A DNA stretch of 64,000 nt, taken from Piscirickettsiaceae bacterium (GTDB taxonomy: Bacteria; Pseudomonadota; Gammaproteobacteria; Nitrosococcales; Methylophagaceae). The translations under genes were made by a program, and so were the position numbers. The notes beneath the pieces were generated by a model. The model worked only from the letters and a program-made list of their open reading frames with translations. It was not told the origin of the DNA and searched no databases. This document shows, in pieces, positions 1 through 8,466 of the stretch. Positions within the stretch are counted from its first letter, which is position 1, and the number at the start of each line of letters is the position of its first letter. The DNA lies in assembly GCA_013215825.1 (NCBI GenBank), contig JABSQN010000002.1:62001-126000 (forward strand), in the 5' to 3' direction.

Positions 1-369
1 AAGAATGTCTATGAGTCTCTTGTATCAAAATTTCCTGATGCAAAAATAGAACATCTATCCATAGGTGTGGATATTAGGGTTGTTATTACAGTCAATGGTG
101 TAAAAGTTGGTATAGAAAGCCAAGGAGACCCAAGTAGTCGCTTATTTTCAAGCATCAAACTATTTGTCGAAATCAAGTGTAATGTGATTATTTGTGCCAC
201 TAGAACAAGAGGTGGGACAGTTGACCTTGTAGAAAGTCAAAAACCAGAATATTCAATATTATGGCATGAGCAAAAAGTAGTATCTAGTGGCAAAGAAAGC
301 CAAATTAAATCTAACTTAGCTATGGCAATCACTATTCTAGACGAAGCTCTGGCTGTAATTAATGCATAA
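1..369 (+). CDS. Partial unknown protein, integron cassette gene
   Basis: The reading frame is open from the first base of the window to a TAA at 367-369, so the 5' end lies outside. About 122 residues are visible. I do not recognise the family: there is no signal peptide and no clear membrane segment. The stop codon sits inside the left core box of the attC-like site that follows (R'' at 364-370), as is usual for the terminal gene of an integron cassette. A GTG at 67 could serve as an internal start but there is no reason to prefer it. Confidence 0.6.
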   Translation, partial: KNVYESLVSKFPDAKIEHLSIGVDIRVVITVNGVKVGIESQGDPSSRLFSSIKLFVEIKCNVIICATRTRGGTVDLVESQKPEYSILWHEQKVVSSGKESQIKSNLAMAITILDEALAVINA

Positions 370-441
370 CAAGTCACTGCAGTTGACCAACAATACGCCG
401 CTTCGCTCTGTATTGTGGTCAACTGAGTTCAAGCGTTAGAA
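364..441 (+). other. attC-like integron recombination site 1
   Basis: The left core box GCATAAC is at 364-370 and the right core box GTTAGAA at 435-441. Between them a long hairpin pairs 380-396 with 410-425 over 16 bp. One unpaired A in the left arm (389 or 390) is left over, like the extrahelical bases that integron integrases use to choose the attC strand. The predicted crossover is between G435 and T436. Size (78 bp), box composition and structure all fit a chromosomal-integron attC. Confidence 0.85.
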
Positions 442-1057
442 CAAACAAGGATATATAGTGCAATATAAAATTTTCGTTAGTTACTCAACTCATGACATTG
501 CTCACGTTGAACTCCTAATGCAGCAACTAAGCGACACTCCTATTGATGTGTTTGTTGCAGAACACTCGGTTAACCCTAGCGAAAATTTAGGGGCTAAAAT
601 ATCAAAAGCAATTGAAGAATGTGATTTATTTGTTGTTTTATGGAGTGAGAATGCCAAAAACTCTGGATGGGTATCGCAAGAAATAGGCCGAGCAGATGCA
701 TTAAAGAAAACGATATTACCTCTAGTGCTAACAGAAGGTCTTACTTTGCCGGGCTTTATCAGCAATCTAAAATATCTTTCTATCTATGAAGAACCCTCAA
801 GTGCAATATTGAAGGCAAGAGAAAGTATAGTTAATCTATATAATCAAAAGACAAAAATGCTTGAGACAAAAATGCTTGCTCAAGTTGAGGCAAAGAAACA
901 AAAAGGTAAAAATGACTTGGCCGTGATTGCTATTGGGGCATTTGTATTGTGGGCGTTCAGCAAGTAAATGTTCTAACAAGAACATGAAATTCACTCCAGC
1001 CACAAAAAGCGTGACTTCCGTTGGGACGCTCGTACCTCGCGCCCCTTATGTAGGTCG
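436..1057 (+). mobile_element. Integron gene cassette carrying a TIR-domain gene
   Basis: Cassette boundaries are set by the crossover points of the two attC-like sites (G435/T436 and G1057/T1058). The strongest evidence is the boundary sequence. The cassette begins TTAGAAC, and the left box of its own attC at 970-977 reads GTTCTAAC, the exact reverse complement of the GTTAGAAC that would form when the cassette circularises. It carries one gene (458-967), a 22-bp leader and a 93-bp attC, which is the normal architecture. No integrase or attI lies in the window, so this is the end of an array lying to the left. Confidence 0.82.
458..967 (+). CDS. TIR-domain protein with C-terminal membrane anchor
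   Basis: 169 residues starting at GTG 458, with AAGGA six bases upstream. The N-terminal TIR domain covers about residues 2-125: KIFVSYS at 4-10, DLFVVLWSENA near 56-66 and the WVSQE motif at 71-75, where Glu75 is in the position of the NADase catalytic glutamate of bacterial and SARM1-type TIR domains. A Lys/Glu-rich helical linker (130-151) leads to one hydrophobic segment (153-167) ending in a basic tail, so the protein is probably tail-anchored with TIR in the cytoplasm. It is the sole gene of an integron cassette. By analogy with TIR effectors it may cleave NAD during phage infection. That is inference, and no sensor partner is visible beside it. Confidence 0.8.
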   Translation: MQYKIFVSYSTHDIAHVELLMQQLSDTPIDVFVAEHSVNPSENLGAKISKAIEECDLFVVLWSENAKNSGWVSQEIGRADALKKTILPLVLTEGLTLPGFISNLKYLSIYEEPSSAILKARESIVNLYNQKTKMLETKMLAQVEAKKQKGKNDLAVIAIGAFVLWAFSK

Positions 1058-1063
1058 TTAGCC
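971..1063 (+). other. attC-like integron recombination site 2
   Basis: The left box TTCTAAC (971-977) and right box GTTAGCC (1057-1063) bracket 93 bp with a weaker internal dyad (AGCGT 1008-1012 with ACGCT 1026-1030). The left box is exactly complementary to the start of the cassette at 436, as expected for a true attC. A possible further core box, GTTAGAT, occurs at 1175, but no convincing third cassette follows. Confidence 0.7.
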
Positions 1064-1503
1064 ATCAAAGGATTATCAGAATCAATGGGGTCAGACTCGA
1101 TTGATTTATGGCTGGGTGTGATACTGCTTAGTAAAGCGGTAAAACCAATGACTGCTTTTGGCACTTATCCGCCTGTTAGATAATAACTACTGGTTACTTC
1201 ATATTTGGCAGTGGCACCTGCAAACATCATTAGCTGCAGGGAGAATGACATTCCTTTGCCTGTGCCACTGCCTGAAGCAGATTATGATTGTTGATGGGGG
1301 TGTCAATTTTAGGATATGAGGCTGAACCAATAATCACAACTGCTATATAATAACTGGACTCACACCTATTATGGAAATAGGGTGCTTTAATAAATGTGTG
1401 CATGAATGAGTACATAACAAATAAATAAAGCATTTAGACGCGCCAAATATCCGTTATATACCAGTCACTTATCATATATTAGTGATTATATCAGGAACAC
1501 CAA
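1064..1503. other. Gene-free spacer between integron array and rlmL
   Basis: No credible ORF is seen. At 1080-1106 there is a 27-bp element with 7-bp inverted ends (AATCAAT/ATTGATT). It recurs in reverse complement, base for base, at 17784-17810 beside the RAYT-derived repeat. The last 60 bases before rlmL are AT-rich with CAGGAA just ahead of the ATG, and presumably hold the rlmL promoter. Confidence 0.6.
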
Positions 1504-3696
1504 ATGACAAAACATAAGTTTACCGTTACCACCGCTCGCGGCATGATGCCTTTGCTCGTAAAAGAGCTTATTGAGATGGGTATTAAGGATACTAAAGAAG
1601 AGCCGGGCAATATTCGATTTATTGGCACAATGGAAGATGCCTACCGCGTTTGTTTGTGGTCTCGTATTGCTATTAGGGTGCTAATGCCGATTGCTCATTT
1701 TTCAGCGAAGACTCCTGATGAACTGTATCAAGGTATTCATGATTTGCCGTGGGAAGATCATATTGATGCCGAGGGTACTACTCTGGCTGTTGATTTTAAT
1801 AGTTTCCGCTCTAAAATCCACCACACACAATATGGCGCCCAACGTGTTAAAGATGGAATTGTTGACCGTTTTCGCGAACAAACAGGCGAGCGTCCATCGG
1901 TTGATTTGCATCAACCTGATTTACGGATCAATGTTTATCTAAAGAATAACCAAGCAATTGTTAGTATTGATTTGTCAGGTGAAAGCTTACATAAACGAGG
2001 TTATCGTGTAGCCACTACATCCGCCCCCTTAAAAGAGCATTTAGCCGCCGCTATTTTATATACGGCAGAATGGCCACGACTTGCAAAACAAGGTTGGGGC
2101 TTAATTGATCCGATGTGTGGTTCAGGTACGATATTAATTGAAGCGGCGATGATGGCGGCTGATATTGCCCCAGGTATTCATCGTGATTATTTTGGCTTTT
2201 TATATTGGAAACAGCATGATACAGATGCATGGCAACGATTAAAAGCGGAAGCAGAACGTCGTCGCCATAGTGGTTTGGCGCGTTTACCGGTCATTCGTGG
2301 TGGTGATATGGATGCGAAAGCAGTTCAAGCTGCTATTGATAATATTGCTGAAATTGGTTTAGCAGAGCGATTGCCTGTTGAGCAACGTGATCTATTAGAT
2401 TGGCCGTCACAAGCTCAGAGCTTACCGACAAGCGGCTTAGTGGTTTGTAACCCACCGTATGGTGAGCGAATGGGTAATGTGACTGAATTGCATTATTTGT
2501 ATGAAAGTTTGGGTAATATTGTCACCGAATCATTCCCAGCATGGCGAACAACCATGATTACCGATAATGAAGCACTGGGTAAATTTACCGGTTTAACCGT
2601 GTTTGATACTAAACCATTTGATAATGGCCCGATTGCCTGCCAAGTAGTGTGTTTTCGTGCGCCACGACCTATTTCAAATAGAACGCCGCGACTGGAAGAG
2701 TCAGTACAATCAGCAGAAGTCGAGCCTGTTATTCAACAAGACATTGAGCTATCAGAACATGCAGAAATGTTCGCTAATCGTTTAAAAAAGAATCTGAAGC
2801 ATTTTGGTAAATGGGCTAGAAAGAATAAGATTGAATGTTATCGCCTTTATGATGCTGATTTGCCGGATTATGCGGTGGCTATTGATGTATATGGCGATCA
2901 TATTCATGTGCAAGAATATGCACCACCTAAATCAATTGATCCTGAAAAAGCCGTGCAACGGTTAAATGATGTGATGCAGATAGTGCCACAAGTTTTAGCT
3001 GTTCCTGCCTCACAGGTCGCCTTGAAGTTACGTAAAAGACAACGTGGCACACAGCAATACGAAGCACAAGGCTCACAAAAACAACGTACGAAAGTTATGG
3101 AATATGGCCTTAAGTTTTGGATAAACTTAACGGATTATTTAGATACTGGACTATTCATCGATCACCGAATTACCCGACAAATGATTGCCGACCAATCAGC
3201 GGGTAAAGACTTCTTAAACTTATTTGCCTATACCGGCTCTGCAACGGTTTATGCTGCTTCAGGCCAAGCTAAGTCAACCACGACTGTTGATATGTCTAAT
3301 ACCTATTTGCAGTGGGCGCAAGACAATATGGCATTAAATAACTTTGATGGTGAACAGCATCAGTTTATTCGTGCCAACTGTTTAGAGTGGTTACAAGTCG
3401 CGCAACAAGAGCAGCAGCGTTATGGTTTGATCTTCTTAGATCCACCAACATTCTCCAACTCAACACGGATGGAAGGGGTGTTTGATATGCAACGCGATCA
3501 TGTGTCGTTGATCAAAATGACCGCTAATTTGTTAGAAAAGGGTGGCACATTACTCTTTTCAACCAATCGACGTGATTTTAAAATGGATAATGATGCTTTA
3601 TCAGATTTAACCATCAAAGATATTAGTCGAGCGACCTTGCCGCAAGATTTTGAGCGTAATCCTAAGATTCATTACTGTTGGACGATAAGTAAATAA
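1504..3696 (+). CDS. rlmL: 23S rRNA methyltransferase RlmKL (m2G2445/m7G2069)
   Basis: 730 residues, the length of the fused two-domain RlmL-RlmK enzyme. The order is THUMP domain (about 45-160), first Rossmann methyltransferase (DPMCGSG near 202, catalytic NPPYGERM near 317) and second methyltransferase (FLNLFAYTGSATVYAA near 564, LDPPTFSNS near 639). The protein uses S-adenosylmethionine to modify two guanines of helix 74 of 23S rRNA. ATG 1504 follows CAGGAACACCAA. It stands alone, with a convergent ppk1 downstream. Confidence 0.95.
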   Translation: MTKHKFTVTTARGMMPLLVKELIEMGIKDTKEEPGNIRFIGTMEDAYRVCLWSRIAIRVLMPIAHFSAKTPDELYQGIHDLPWEDHIDAEGTTLAVDFNSFRSKIHHTQYGAQRVKDGIVDRFREQTGERPSVDLHQPDLRINVYLKNNQAIVSIDLSGESLHKRGYRVATTSAPLKEHLAAAILYTAEWPRLAKQGWGLIDPMCGSGTILIEAAMMAADIAPGIHRDYFGFLYWKQHDTDAWQRLKAEAERRRHSGLARLPVIRGGDMDAKAVQAAIDNIAEIGLAERLPVEQRDLLDWPSQAQSLPTSGLVVCNPPYGERMGNVTELHYLYESLGNIVTESFPAWRTTMITDNEALGKFTGLTVFDTKPFDNGPIACQVVCFRAPRPISNRTPRLEESVQSAEVEPVIQQDIELSEHAEMFANRLKKNLKHFGKWARKNKIECYRLYDADLPDYAVAIDVYGDHIHVQEYAPPKSIDPEKAVQRLNDVMQIVPQVLAVPASQVALKLRKRQRGTQQYEAQGSQKQRTKVMEYGLKFWINLTDYLDTGLFIDHRITRQMIADQSAGKDFLNLFAYTGSATVYAASGQAKSTTTVDMSNTYLQWAQDNMALNNFDGEQHQFIRANCLEWLQVAQQEQQRYGLIFLDPPTFSNSTRMEGVFDMQRDHVSLIKMTANLLEKGGTLLFSTNRRDFKMDNDALSDLTIKDISRATLPQDFERNPKIHYCWTISK

Positions 3697-3775
3697 ACTA
3701 ATTTGTAGATTGGAAACGAAGTAACTGCGAAGCTGAACATTTATTCCAACTTTCAGCTTTTGTTTTAATGCCTAT

Positions 3776-3793
3776 GTCGGACTGAAGTCCGAC
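3776..3793. repeat. Short palindromic repeat, rlmL-ppk1 gap
   Basis: GTCGGACT and AGTCCGAC flank a GA loop, followed by CTACGG. A sister copy with compensating changes (GTTGGAC/GTCCAAC, same CTACGG tail) is at 54469-54486. It lies between converging genes and may act as a bidirectional terminator or REP-type repeat. There is no long T-run. Confidence 0.55.
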
Positions 3794-3805
3794 CTACGGT
3801 ATTGA

Positions 3806-5884
3806 TTAAAACGTTTTAGCTAATGCGGCGAGTAAGCTGGTTTGAGCTGATATAACATCCTCATTTTCATCTCGTTCAACCCGTTTATAACGTCCTGTAT
3901 CGGACAATATCCAAGCTTGGCTGTTATCAGCTAAGTAAAGGTTAAGATCATCAATAACGCGTTGACGTAGTTTCTTATGTTCCAGTGGAAAACACGTTTC
4001 TACGCGGCGTAGTAGATTACGTTTCATCATATCAGCACTTGCCGCCCAAACTTCAGGCTGACCATTATTCTCAAAATAGAAAACGCGGGTATGTTCGAGG
4101 AATCGTCCAACAATGCTGCGAACATGAATGTTTTCTGATAGTCCTTTAACGCCGGGTTTTAAACAGCAAATACCACGAATAATAAGATCAACGTTAACCC
4201 CTGCGATTGATGCCCGATAAAATGCCTGAATCATTTCAGGCTCAACAAGTGCATTTACTTTGATAATAATATGAGCAGGTTTTCCTGCTTCAGCATTTGT
4301 TATTTCACGATTAATACGTTTTAACAAACCATCATGCAGAGTGAATGGCGCATGTAATAGTTTGTGCATCTTCGGTATTTTGCCAAGGCTGGTCAGTTGC
4401 ACAAAGAGGTTGCTAACATCTTCACCAATTTGTTTGTCGGCAGTGAGTAGTCCGTAATCCGTATAAATACGTGATGTACTTCGGTGATAGTTACCTGTTC
4501 CTAAGTGCGTATAGTGACGAAGTTTATTATTTTCACGTCTTAAAATAAGCAACATTTTGGCATGGGTTTTATAGCCGACAATGCCATATACAACATGCAC
4601 TGCAGCTTGTTGTAAGCGAGCCGCTAATGCTACGTTAGCGGCTTCATCAAAGCGAGCGCGAAGTTCGATAACGACCGTTACTTCTTTACCCGCACGTGCA
4701 GCAACCACTAGCGCATCGACAATAGGCGATTTAGCACCGGTTCGATATAGCGTTTGTTTGATCGCTAATACCGAGGGATCTGCAGCGGCTTGTTTAAGAA
4801 AATCAACAACTGGTGAGAATGATTGGTATGGGTGATGTAATAAGATTTCTTGTTTACTAATTTTGGCAAATAAATCAGTATTACTTGAAACACCTGATGG
4901 ACGACCTTGCGTAAAGGGTTTGAATTTTAGATCAGGGCGTTCAACTAGGGAATATATGGCTTGCAAACGGCTTAAATTAACGGGGCCATTAACAAGATAG
5001 ACATTATCACGGTGCATGCCACACTGAACACGAAGTAGATCAACCATCTCTTCTGGGCAGTTGTGAGCAATTTCTAATCGAACTTCATCACCGTAGTTTC
5101 GATGATTTAACTCATCAGAAATAGCCACTAATAAATCACTGGTTTCTTCAGTATCAATGGCAAGATCACTATTGCGAGTCACACGAAACTGATAACAACC
5201 TTTAACTTTCATGCCATAGAATAAATCGTCGGCAAAGGCATGAATAATTGATGATAAGAAAACAAACTCATGGTCATGAAATTGTCGGAGTTCTTCTGGC
5301 AACTCAATAATGCGAGGTAGAGCACGAGGTGCTTGTAAAATCGCAGAATTAAGATTGCGACCAAAAGCATCTTTGCCATCAAGTGACACAAAAAAGTTCA
5401 AACTTTTATTAAGTAGGCGAGGAAAGGGATGCGCCGAATCCAAGCCCATTGGACTTAGAATAGGGGCAATGTCTTTAATAAAATAGGCTTGTAACCAGTC
5501 ACGTTGTACATCTGACCATTTTACACGAGGTAAAATCTCAATTGATTCTTGAGCCAGTTTTGGTAGTAATACGTCATTGAGTACCCGATATTGTTCATCA
5601 ACTATTTCTTGAGCGCGCGTTGAAATAAGTTTTAATACTTCATTGGCAGTAATGTTATCCGCTTCAATATACGGATCACCGATTTCAATTTGTTGGATAA
5701 GACCCGCTACTCGAACCTCAAAAAACTCATCAAGGTTTGTGCTAGATATGCAGAGATAATTCAATCGCTCAAGCAAGGGCACATTGAGATCTAAAGCTTG
5801 TTGTAACACTCGCCAGTTAAATTCCAGCATGCTTAATTCACGATTAAGATAGAGTTCAGGGTTGTTTAAATCTAATTTTTCCAT
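3806..5884 (-). CDS. ppk1: Polyphosphate kinase Ppk1
   Basis: 692 residues, full length. It polymerises the gamma-phosphate of ATP into inorganic polyphosphate through a phosphohistidine. The N-terminal block (PELYLNRELSMLEFNWRVL at 9-27) is typical. Both family histidine motifs are present: YKTHAKMLL, holding the autophosphorylated His, and HLGTGNYH about 20 residues later. C-terminal PLD-like phosphotransferase domains follow. No exopolyphosphatase (ppx) is adjacent, so the gene seems to stand alone. The start is ATG 5884. Confidence 0.95.
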   Translation of the reverse strand: MEKLDLNNPELYLNRELSMLEFNWRVLQQALDLNVPLLERLNYLCISSTNLDEFFEVRVAGLIQQIEIGDPYIEADNITANEVLKLISTRAQEIVDEQYRVLNDVLLPKLAQESIEILPRVKWSDVQRDWLQAYFIKDIAPILSPMGLDSAHPFPRLLNKSLNFFVSLDGKDAFGRNLNSAILQAPRALPRIIELPEELRQFHDHEFVFLSSIIHAFADDLFYGMKVKGCYQFRVTRNSDLAIDTEETSDLLVAISDELNHRNYGDEVRLEIAHNCPEEMVDLLRVQCGMHRDNVYLVNGPVNLSRLQAIYSLVERPDLKFKPFTQGRPSGVSSNTDLFAKISKQEILLHHPYQSFSPVVDFLKQAAADPSVLAIKQTLYRTGAKSPIVDALVVAARAGKEVTVVIELRARFDEAANVALAARLQQAAVHVVYGIVGYKTHAKMLLILRRENNKLRHYTHLGTGNYHRSTSRIYTDYGLLTADKQIGEDVSNLFVQLTSLGKIPKMHKLLHAPFTLHDGLLKRINREITNAEAGKPAHIIIKVNALVEPEMIQAFYRASIAGVNVDLIIRGICCLKPGVKGLSENIHVRSIVGRFLEHTRVFYFENNGQPEVWAASADMMKRNLLRRVETCFPLEHKKLRQRVIDDLNLYLADNSQAWILSDTGRYKRVERDENEDVISAQTSLLAALAKTF

Positions 5885-5970
5885 AATTCTTATTATATAG
5901 CTTGGATGTTACATATGTAAGGCAGTTTAACGATTTATCGGCATTTATTGCCATATGGACAAACAGGAGC

Positions 5971-6447
5971 TTACCAACGATATTTATCGAAGTTCTCAGG
6001 GTTTGCCCAAAATCGGCTATTTAGCCAATCGTGTTTGGGGCGGTAGGATTCAATCGCATAGCTAAAGAATTGGTACTGTTCATGATGATCAATATAGTTC
6101 ATGCCAAGCGCGAGATAATCAGCTAATTGCCACGATTGTTTGCTAGCTTTTGTTGCGTCTACGATAAGGATAAGGTGTTGTGCATGGCGGTTTCGTACCA
6201 TCGCTAGCCATTCTATTGCTTGTGGCTTGGTCATTGATTCGATAACATCGCTGATAATCGCTAGGTTTATTGGCTCAAGGTTTGATAGTTGTTCAACACT
6301 AAAAGGTGTCGTTAATAGCTGTGTTCTGGTATCTTGCTGATTTTTATATAAACGAATAGCTAGTTCACCTGCAATCAATATCGATTCTGGCTGATAGCTA
6401 TGGAGTAAAGGCGAAAGTATTGTTGATAATTCTGAATAAGCAGTCAT
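5971..6447 (-). CDS. Conserved hypothetical protein (DUF6231-like)
   Basis: 158 residues, soluble, without signal peptide. It resembles the small uncharacterised gammaproteobacterial proteins annotated DUF6231; this is a recollection of sequence style and not a search result. It looks like a degenerate nucleotide-binding fold, with a central AIISDVIESM strand-loop and a C-terminal aromatic ending (NFDKYRW). Its start codon overlaps that of ycgN on the other strand (6445-6448), an extreme head-to-head arrangement that leaves no separate promoter space. Confidence 0.6.
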   Translation of the reverse strand: MTAYSELSTILSPLLHSYQPESILIAGELAIRLYKNQQDTRTQLLTTPFSVEQLSNLEPINLAIISDVIESMTKPQAIEWLAMVRNRHAQHLILIVDATKASKQSWQLADYLALGMNYIDHHEQYQFFSYAIESYRPKHDWLNSRFWANPENFDKYRW

Positions 6448-6925
6448 GACGGAACAGGATAAAACATCTACCGAGTTCTGGAAACATAAACGACTAAGTC
6501 AAATGAGTCACGATGAGTGGGAAAGCTTGTGTGATGGCTGTGGTCGCTGTTGTTTGCATAAGTTGGAAGATGAGGAGGATGGCCGGATTTATTACACCCG
6601 TGCCGCATGTTCTTTGTTAGATATTCCGACCTGCCGCTGTAAAAATTATGAAAATCGTGGCGCTTTAATACCAGATTGTATTCAACTTAGCATTGATAAT
6701 GCGCAATACTTTGATTGGTTACCTGAAAGTTGCGCGTATCGCTTATTAGCTGAGGGCGAACCATTACCTGAATGGCATCCTCTTATTAGTGGCAATACGA
6801 ACAGTGTGATTGAAGCGGGAATTTCGGTACGTGATATTGCTAAAGAAGATTGTGATCCTGAGATGTTGATTAATGACATTATCTCTTTATCTGACGGCAC
6901 TAAAGTAGACTCAAATGAGACCTGA
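6446..6925 (+). CDS. ycgN: YcgN/UPF0260 family cysteine-cluster protein
   Basis: 159 residues. The family cysteine cluster is complete: CDGCGRCC (residues 29-36), RAACSLLDIPTCRCKNYENR (53-72) and DCIQL, followed by WLPESCAYRL. The cysteines probably bind a metal or Fe-S centre. The biochemical role is unknown. It shares start-codon bases with the divergent upstream gene and overlaps the next gene by 11 bp, so 6446-8258 reads as one operon. Confidence 0.9.
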   Translation: MTEQDKTSTEFWKHKRLSQMSHDEWESLCDGCGRCCLHKLEDEEDGRIYYTRAACSLLDIPTCRCKNYENRGALIPDCIQLSIDNAQYFDWLPESCAYRLLAEGEPLPEWHPLISGNTNSVIEAGISVRDIAKEDCDPEMLINDIISLSDGTKVDSNET

Positions 6926-7343
6926 AGAAAGTCGTGAGTTAACCGCTAGGCTTGAAAAAGCGGCACTTTATTTATTAAAGTTAGATATATACCGTAAACC
7001 CGATGATTTGGCGCGACGATTTAGCTTGCCGGTTCCTGTGGTACGTTATTGGTGGCGTAATGTTGAAGACCAAACTAAGAAGCCTGTACCCAATCGAGAA
7101 CTAACACCTAAACAAGCCAAAACAATTCGTAAAGCCAGCCAAACCTTAGATAATTGGGAAAAGGTAAAACGCTATCGCCCAGAATGTGGGGCTAAATTAT
7201 CTAATGGACGGAAATGCAAACACAGCGTTGTTATTCGTCAACCAGAAGGCTGGGATCTGGGCGCGTTAGCCGATCGATGTCGTATGCATGGTGGCGCGTC
7301 ACGCCGTGTAAGGAAAAAGAAAAAAGATACAGAAGATGAATAA
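6915..7343 (+). CDS. Hypothetical protein with HTH-like N-terminus and Cys/His zinc-type motif
   Basis: 142 residues, not recognised as a named family. The N-terminal half (about 10-50) is helical, with DLARRFSLPVPVVRYWW resembling a helix-turn-helix. The C-terminal half carries CGAKLSNGRKCKHSVV and DRCRMHGG, a Cys/His pattern like the small zinc-binding HGG motifs of phage and nucleic-acid proteins, then a basic RRVRKKKK tail. DNA or RNA binding is likely by inference. It overlaps ycgN by 11 bp and abuts the methyltransferase gene with no gap. Confidence 0.7.
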   Translation: MRPEESRELTARLEKAALYLLKLDIYRKPDDLARRFSLPVPVVRYWWRNVEDQTKKPVPNRELTPKQAKTIRKASQTLDNWEKVKRYRPECGAKLSNGRKCKHSVVIRQPEGWDLGALADRCRMHGGASRRVRKKKKDTEDE

Positions 7344-8258
7344 ATGACAGATGATGGCCAGGCTTTATTGATTGATATTCCTTCTGTTTCACCTGTAAGC
7401 CAACAAGCCGAACGTTTATTTCATGGCAGGGGACATGTCTATCCGGCTTATGAACATGTTTTGATAGATTGGTTGTCACCCGTTGCCTTAATCACTTTAT
7501 ATAAGCCTGTTGAGGCTGAGGATTTAAAACAGCTCGCTCAACGTTTATTCAGCTCGATAATAGATTGTCATTCTGTGCAAGTGCAATACCGTTATTTGAA
7601 ACACGCTCCCTTTGAATTATTGCAAGGTGATGCGATTGAACAAACAATCATTGAAGAAAATGGGCTGAAATACAAAATCACTTTAGGCCGTGCTCAAAAC
7701 ACCGGGCTTTTTCTCGATATGAAGAATGGCCGGCAATGGGTACAAGAACACACTCAAAATGCCAACGTGTTAAATCTATTTTCATATACCTGTGCTTTTT
7801 CTATTGCCGCGATAGCAGGTGGCGCAAAGCAGGTGTTTAATATTGATATGAGCCGAACATCACTAACAACGGGCCGAGATAATCATCGTTTAAATAATCA
7901 AGATACCGGTAAAGTGAAGTTTGATGCATTAGATATTTTTAAATCATTTGGACGAATCAAAAAGCATGGGCCTTATGATCTGCTTATTTGCGATCCGCCA
8001 TCATTTCAAAAGGGCAGTGTTGATATTCAGCGTGATTATAAAAAGATAATCAGACGAATTCCTGACTTTATGCTGCCAAATGGTTTATTGATGCTGTGTT
8101 TAAATTCACCAGAGTTAGATGCTGAATTTTTAAAACAAACGGTGAAAGAGGAGTGTGCAGACTGTCAGTATGTGACTGAAGTTGAAGCGCCTGAGATATT
8201 CATCAACGCCATACAAAGTAAGGGACTAAAAGTGCTGATTTATCGATATTCAGGATAA
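7344..8258 (+). CDS. Class I SAM-dependent methyltransferase, RlmI/RlmK-like
   Basis: 304 residues. Motif I is VLNLFSYTCAFSIAAIAGGA near 141-160, followed by the acidic NIDMSR strand, and the catalytic motif LLICDPPSFQKGS near 213-225. These are shared with 23S rRNA cytosine/guanine methyltransferases of the RlmI and RlmK type, but there is no PUA domain and the length is short, so the target cannot be named. It starts directly after the stop of the previous gene, so the three genes are probably co-transcribed. Confidence 0.82.
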   Translation: MTDDGQALLIDIPSVSPVSQQAERLFHGRGHVYPAYEHVLIDWLSPVALITLYKPVEAEDLKQLAQRLFSSIIDCHSVQVQYRYLKHAPFELLQGDAIEQTIIEENGLKYKITLGRAQNTGLFLDMKNGRQWVQEHTQNANVLNLFSYTCAFSIAAIAGGAKQVFNIDMSRTSLTTGRDNHRLNNQDTGKVKFDALDIFKSFGRIKKHGPYDLLICDPPSFQKGSVDIQRDYKKIIRRIPDFMLPNGLLMLCLNSPELDAEFLKQTVKEECADCQYVTEVEAPEIFINAIQSKGLKVLIYRYSG

Positions 8259-8269
8259 AGAAAGTTTCT

Positions 8270-8345
8270 TGGTGGGTGTTGAGGGGATCGAACCCCCGAC
8301 CCTCGCCTTGTAAGGGCGATGCTCTCCCAGCTGAGCTAAACACCC
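8270..8345 (-). tRNA. tRNA-Val (anticodon TAC)
   Basis: On the minus strand: acceptor stem GGGTGTT/AACACCC, D-arm GCTCAGCTGGGAGAGC, anticodon stem TCGCC/GGCGA around loop CTTACAA (TAC at positions 34-36), T-arm with GGTTCGATCC, discriminator A and an encoded CCA end at 8270-8272. All stems pair, giving 76 nt with CCA. Confidence 0.97.
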
Positions 8346-8466
8346 CAAGAAAGAGCGGCATTGTAAAGAGACATTGATTATAAATCAAGCTTTAATTAAC
8401 TTTTAGTTGAGTGGCATGACAAAGTAGGTATGATGGCTTGTTTCAATCTCAAATAAAGTTGTTGTG

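Noticed and set aside
1175..1181. Possible third attC core box (GTTAGAT)
   Set aside because: No complementary left box or hairpin and no gene precede it, so the array is taken to end at 1063.
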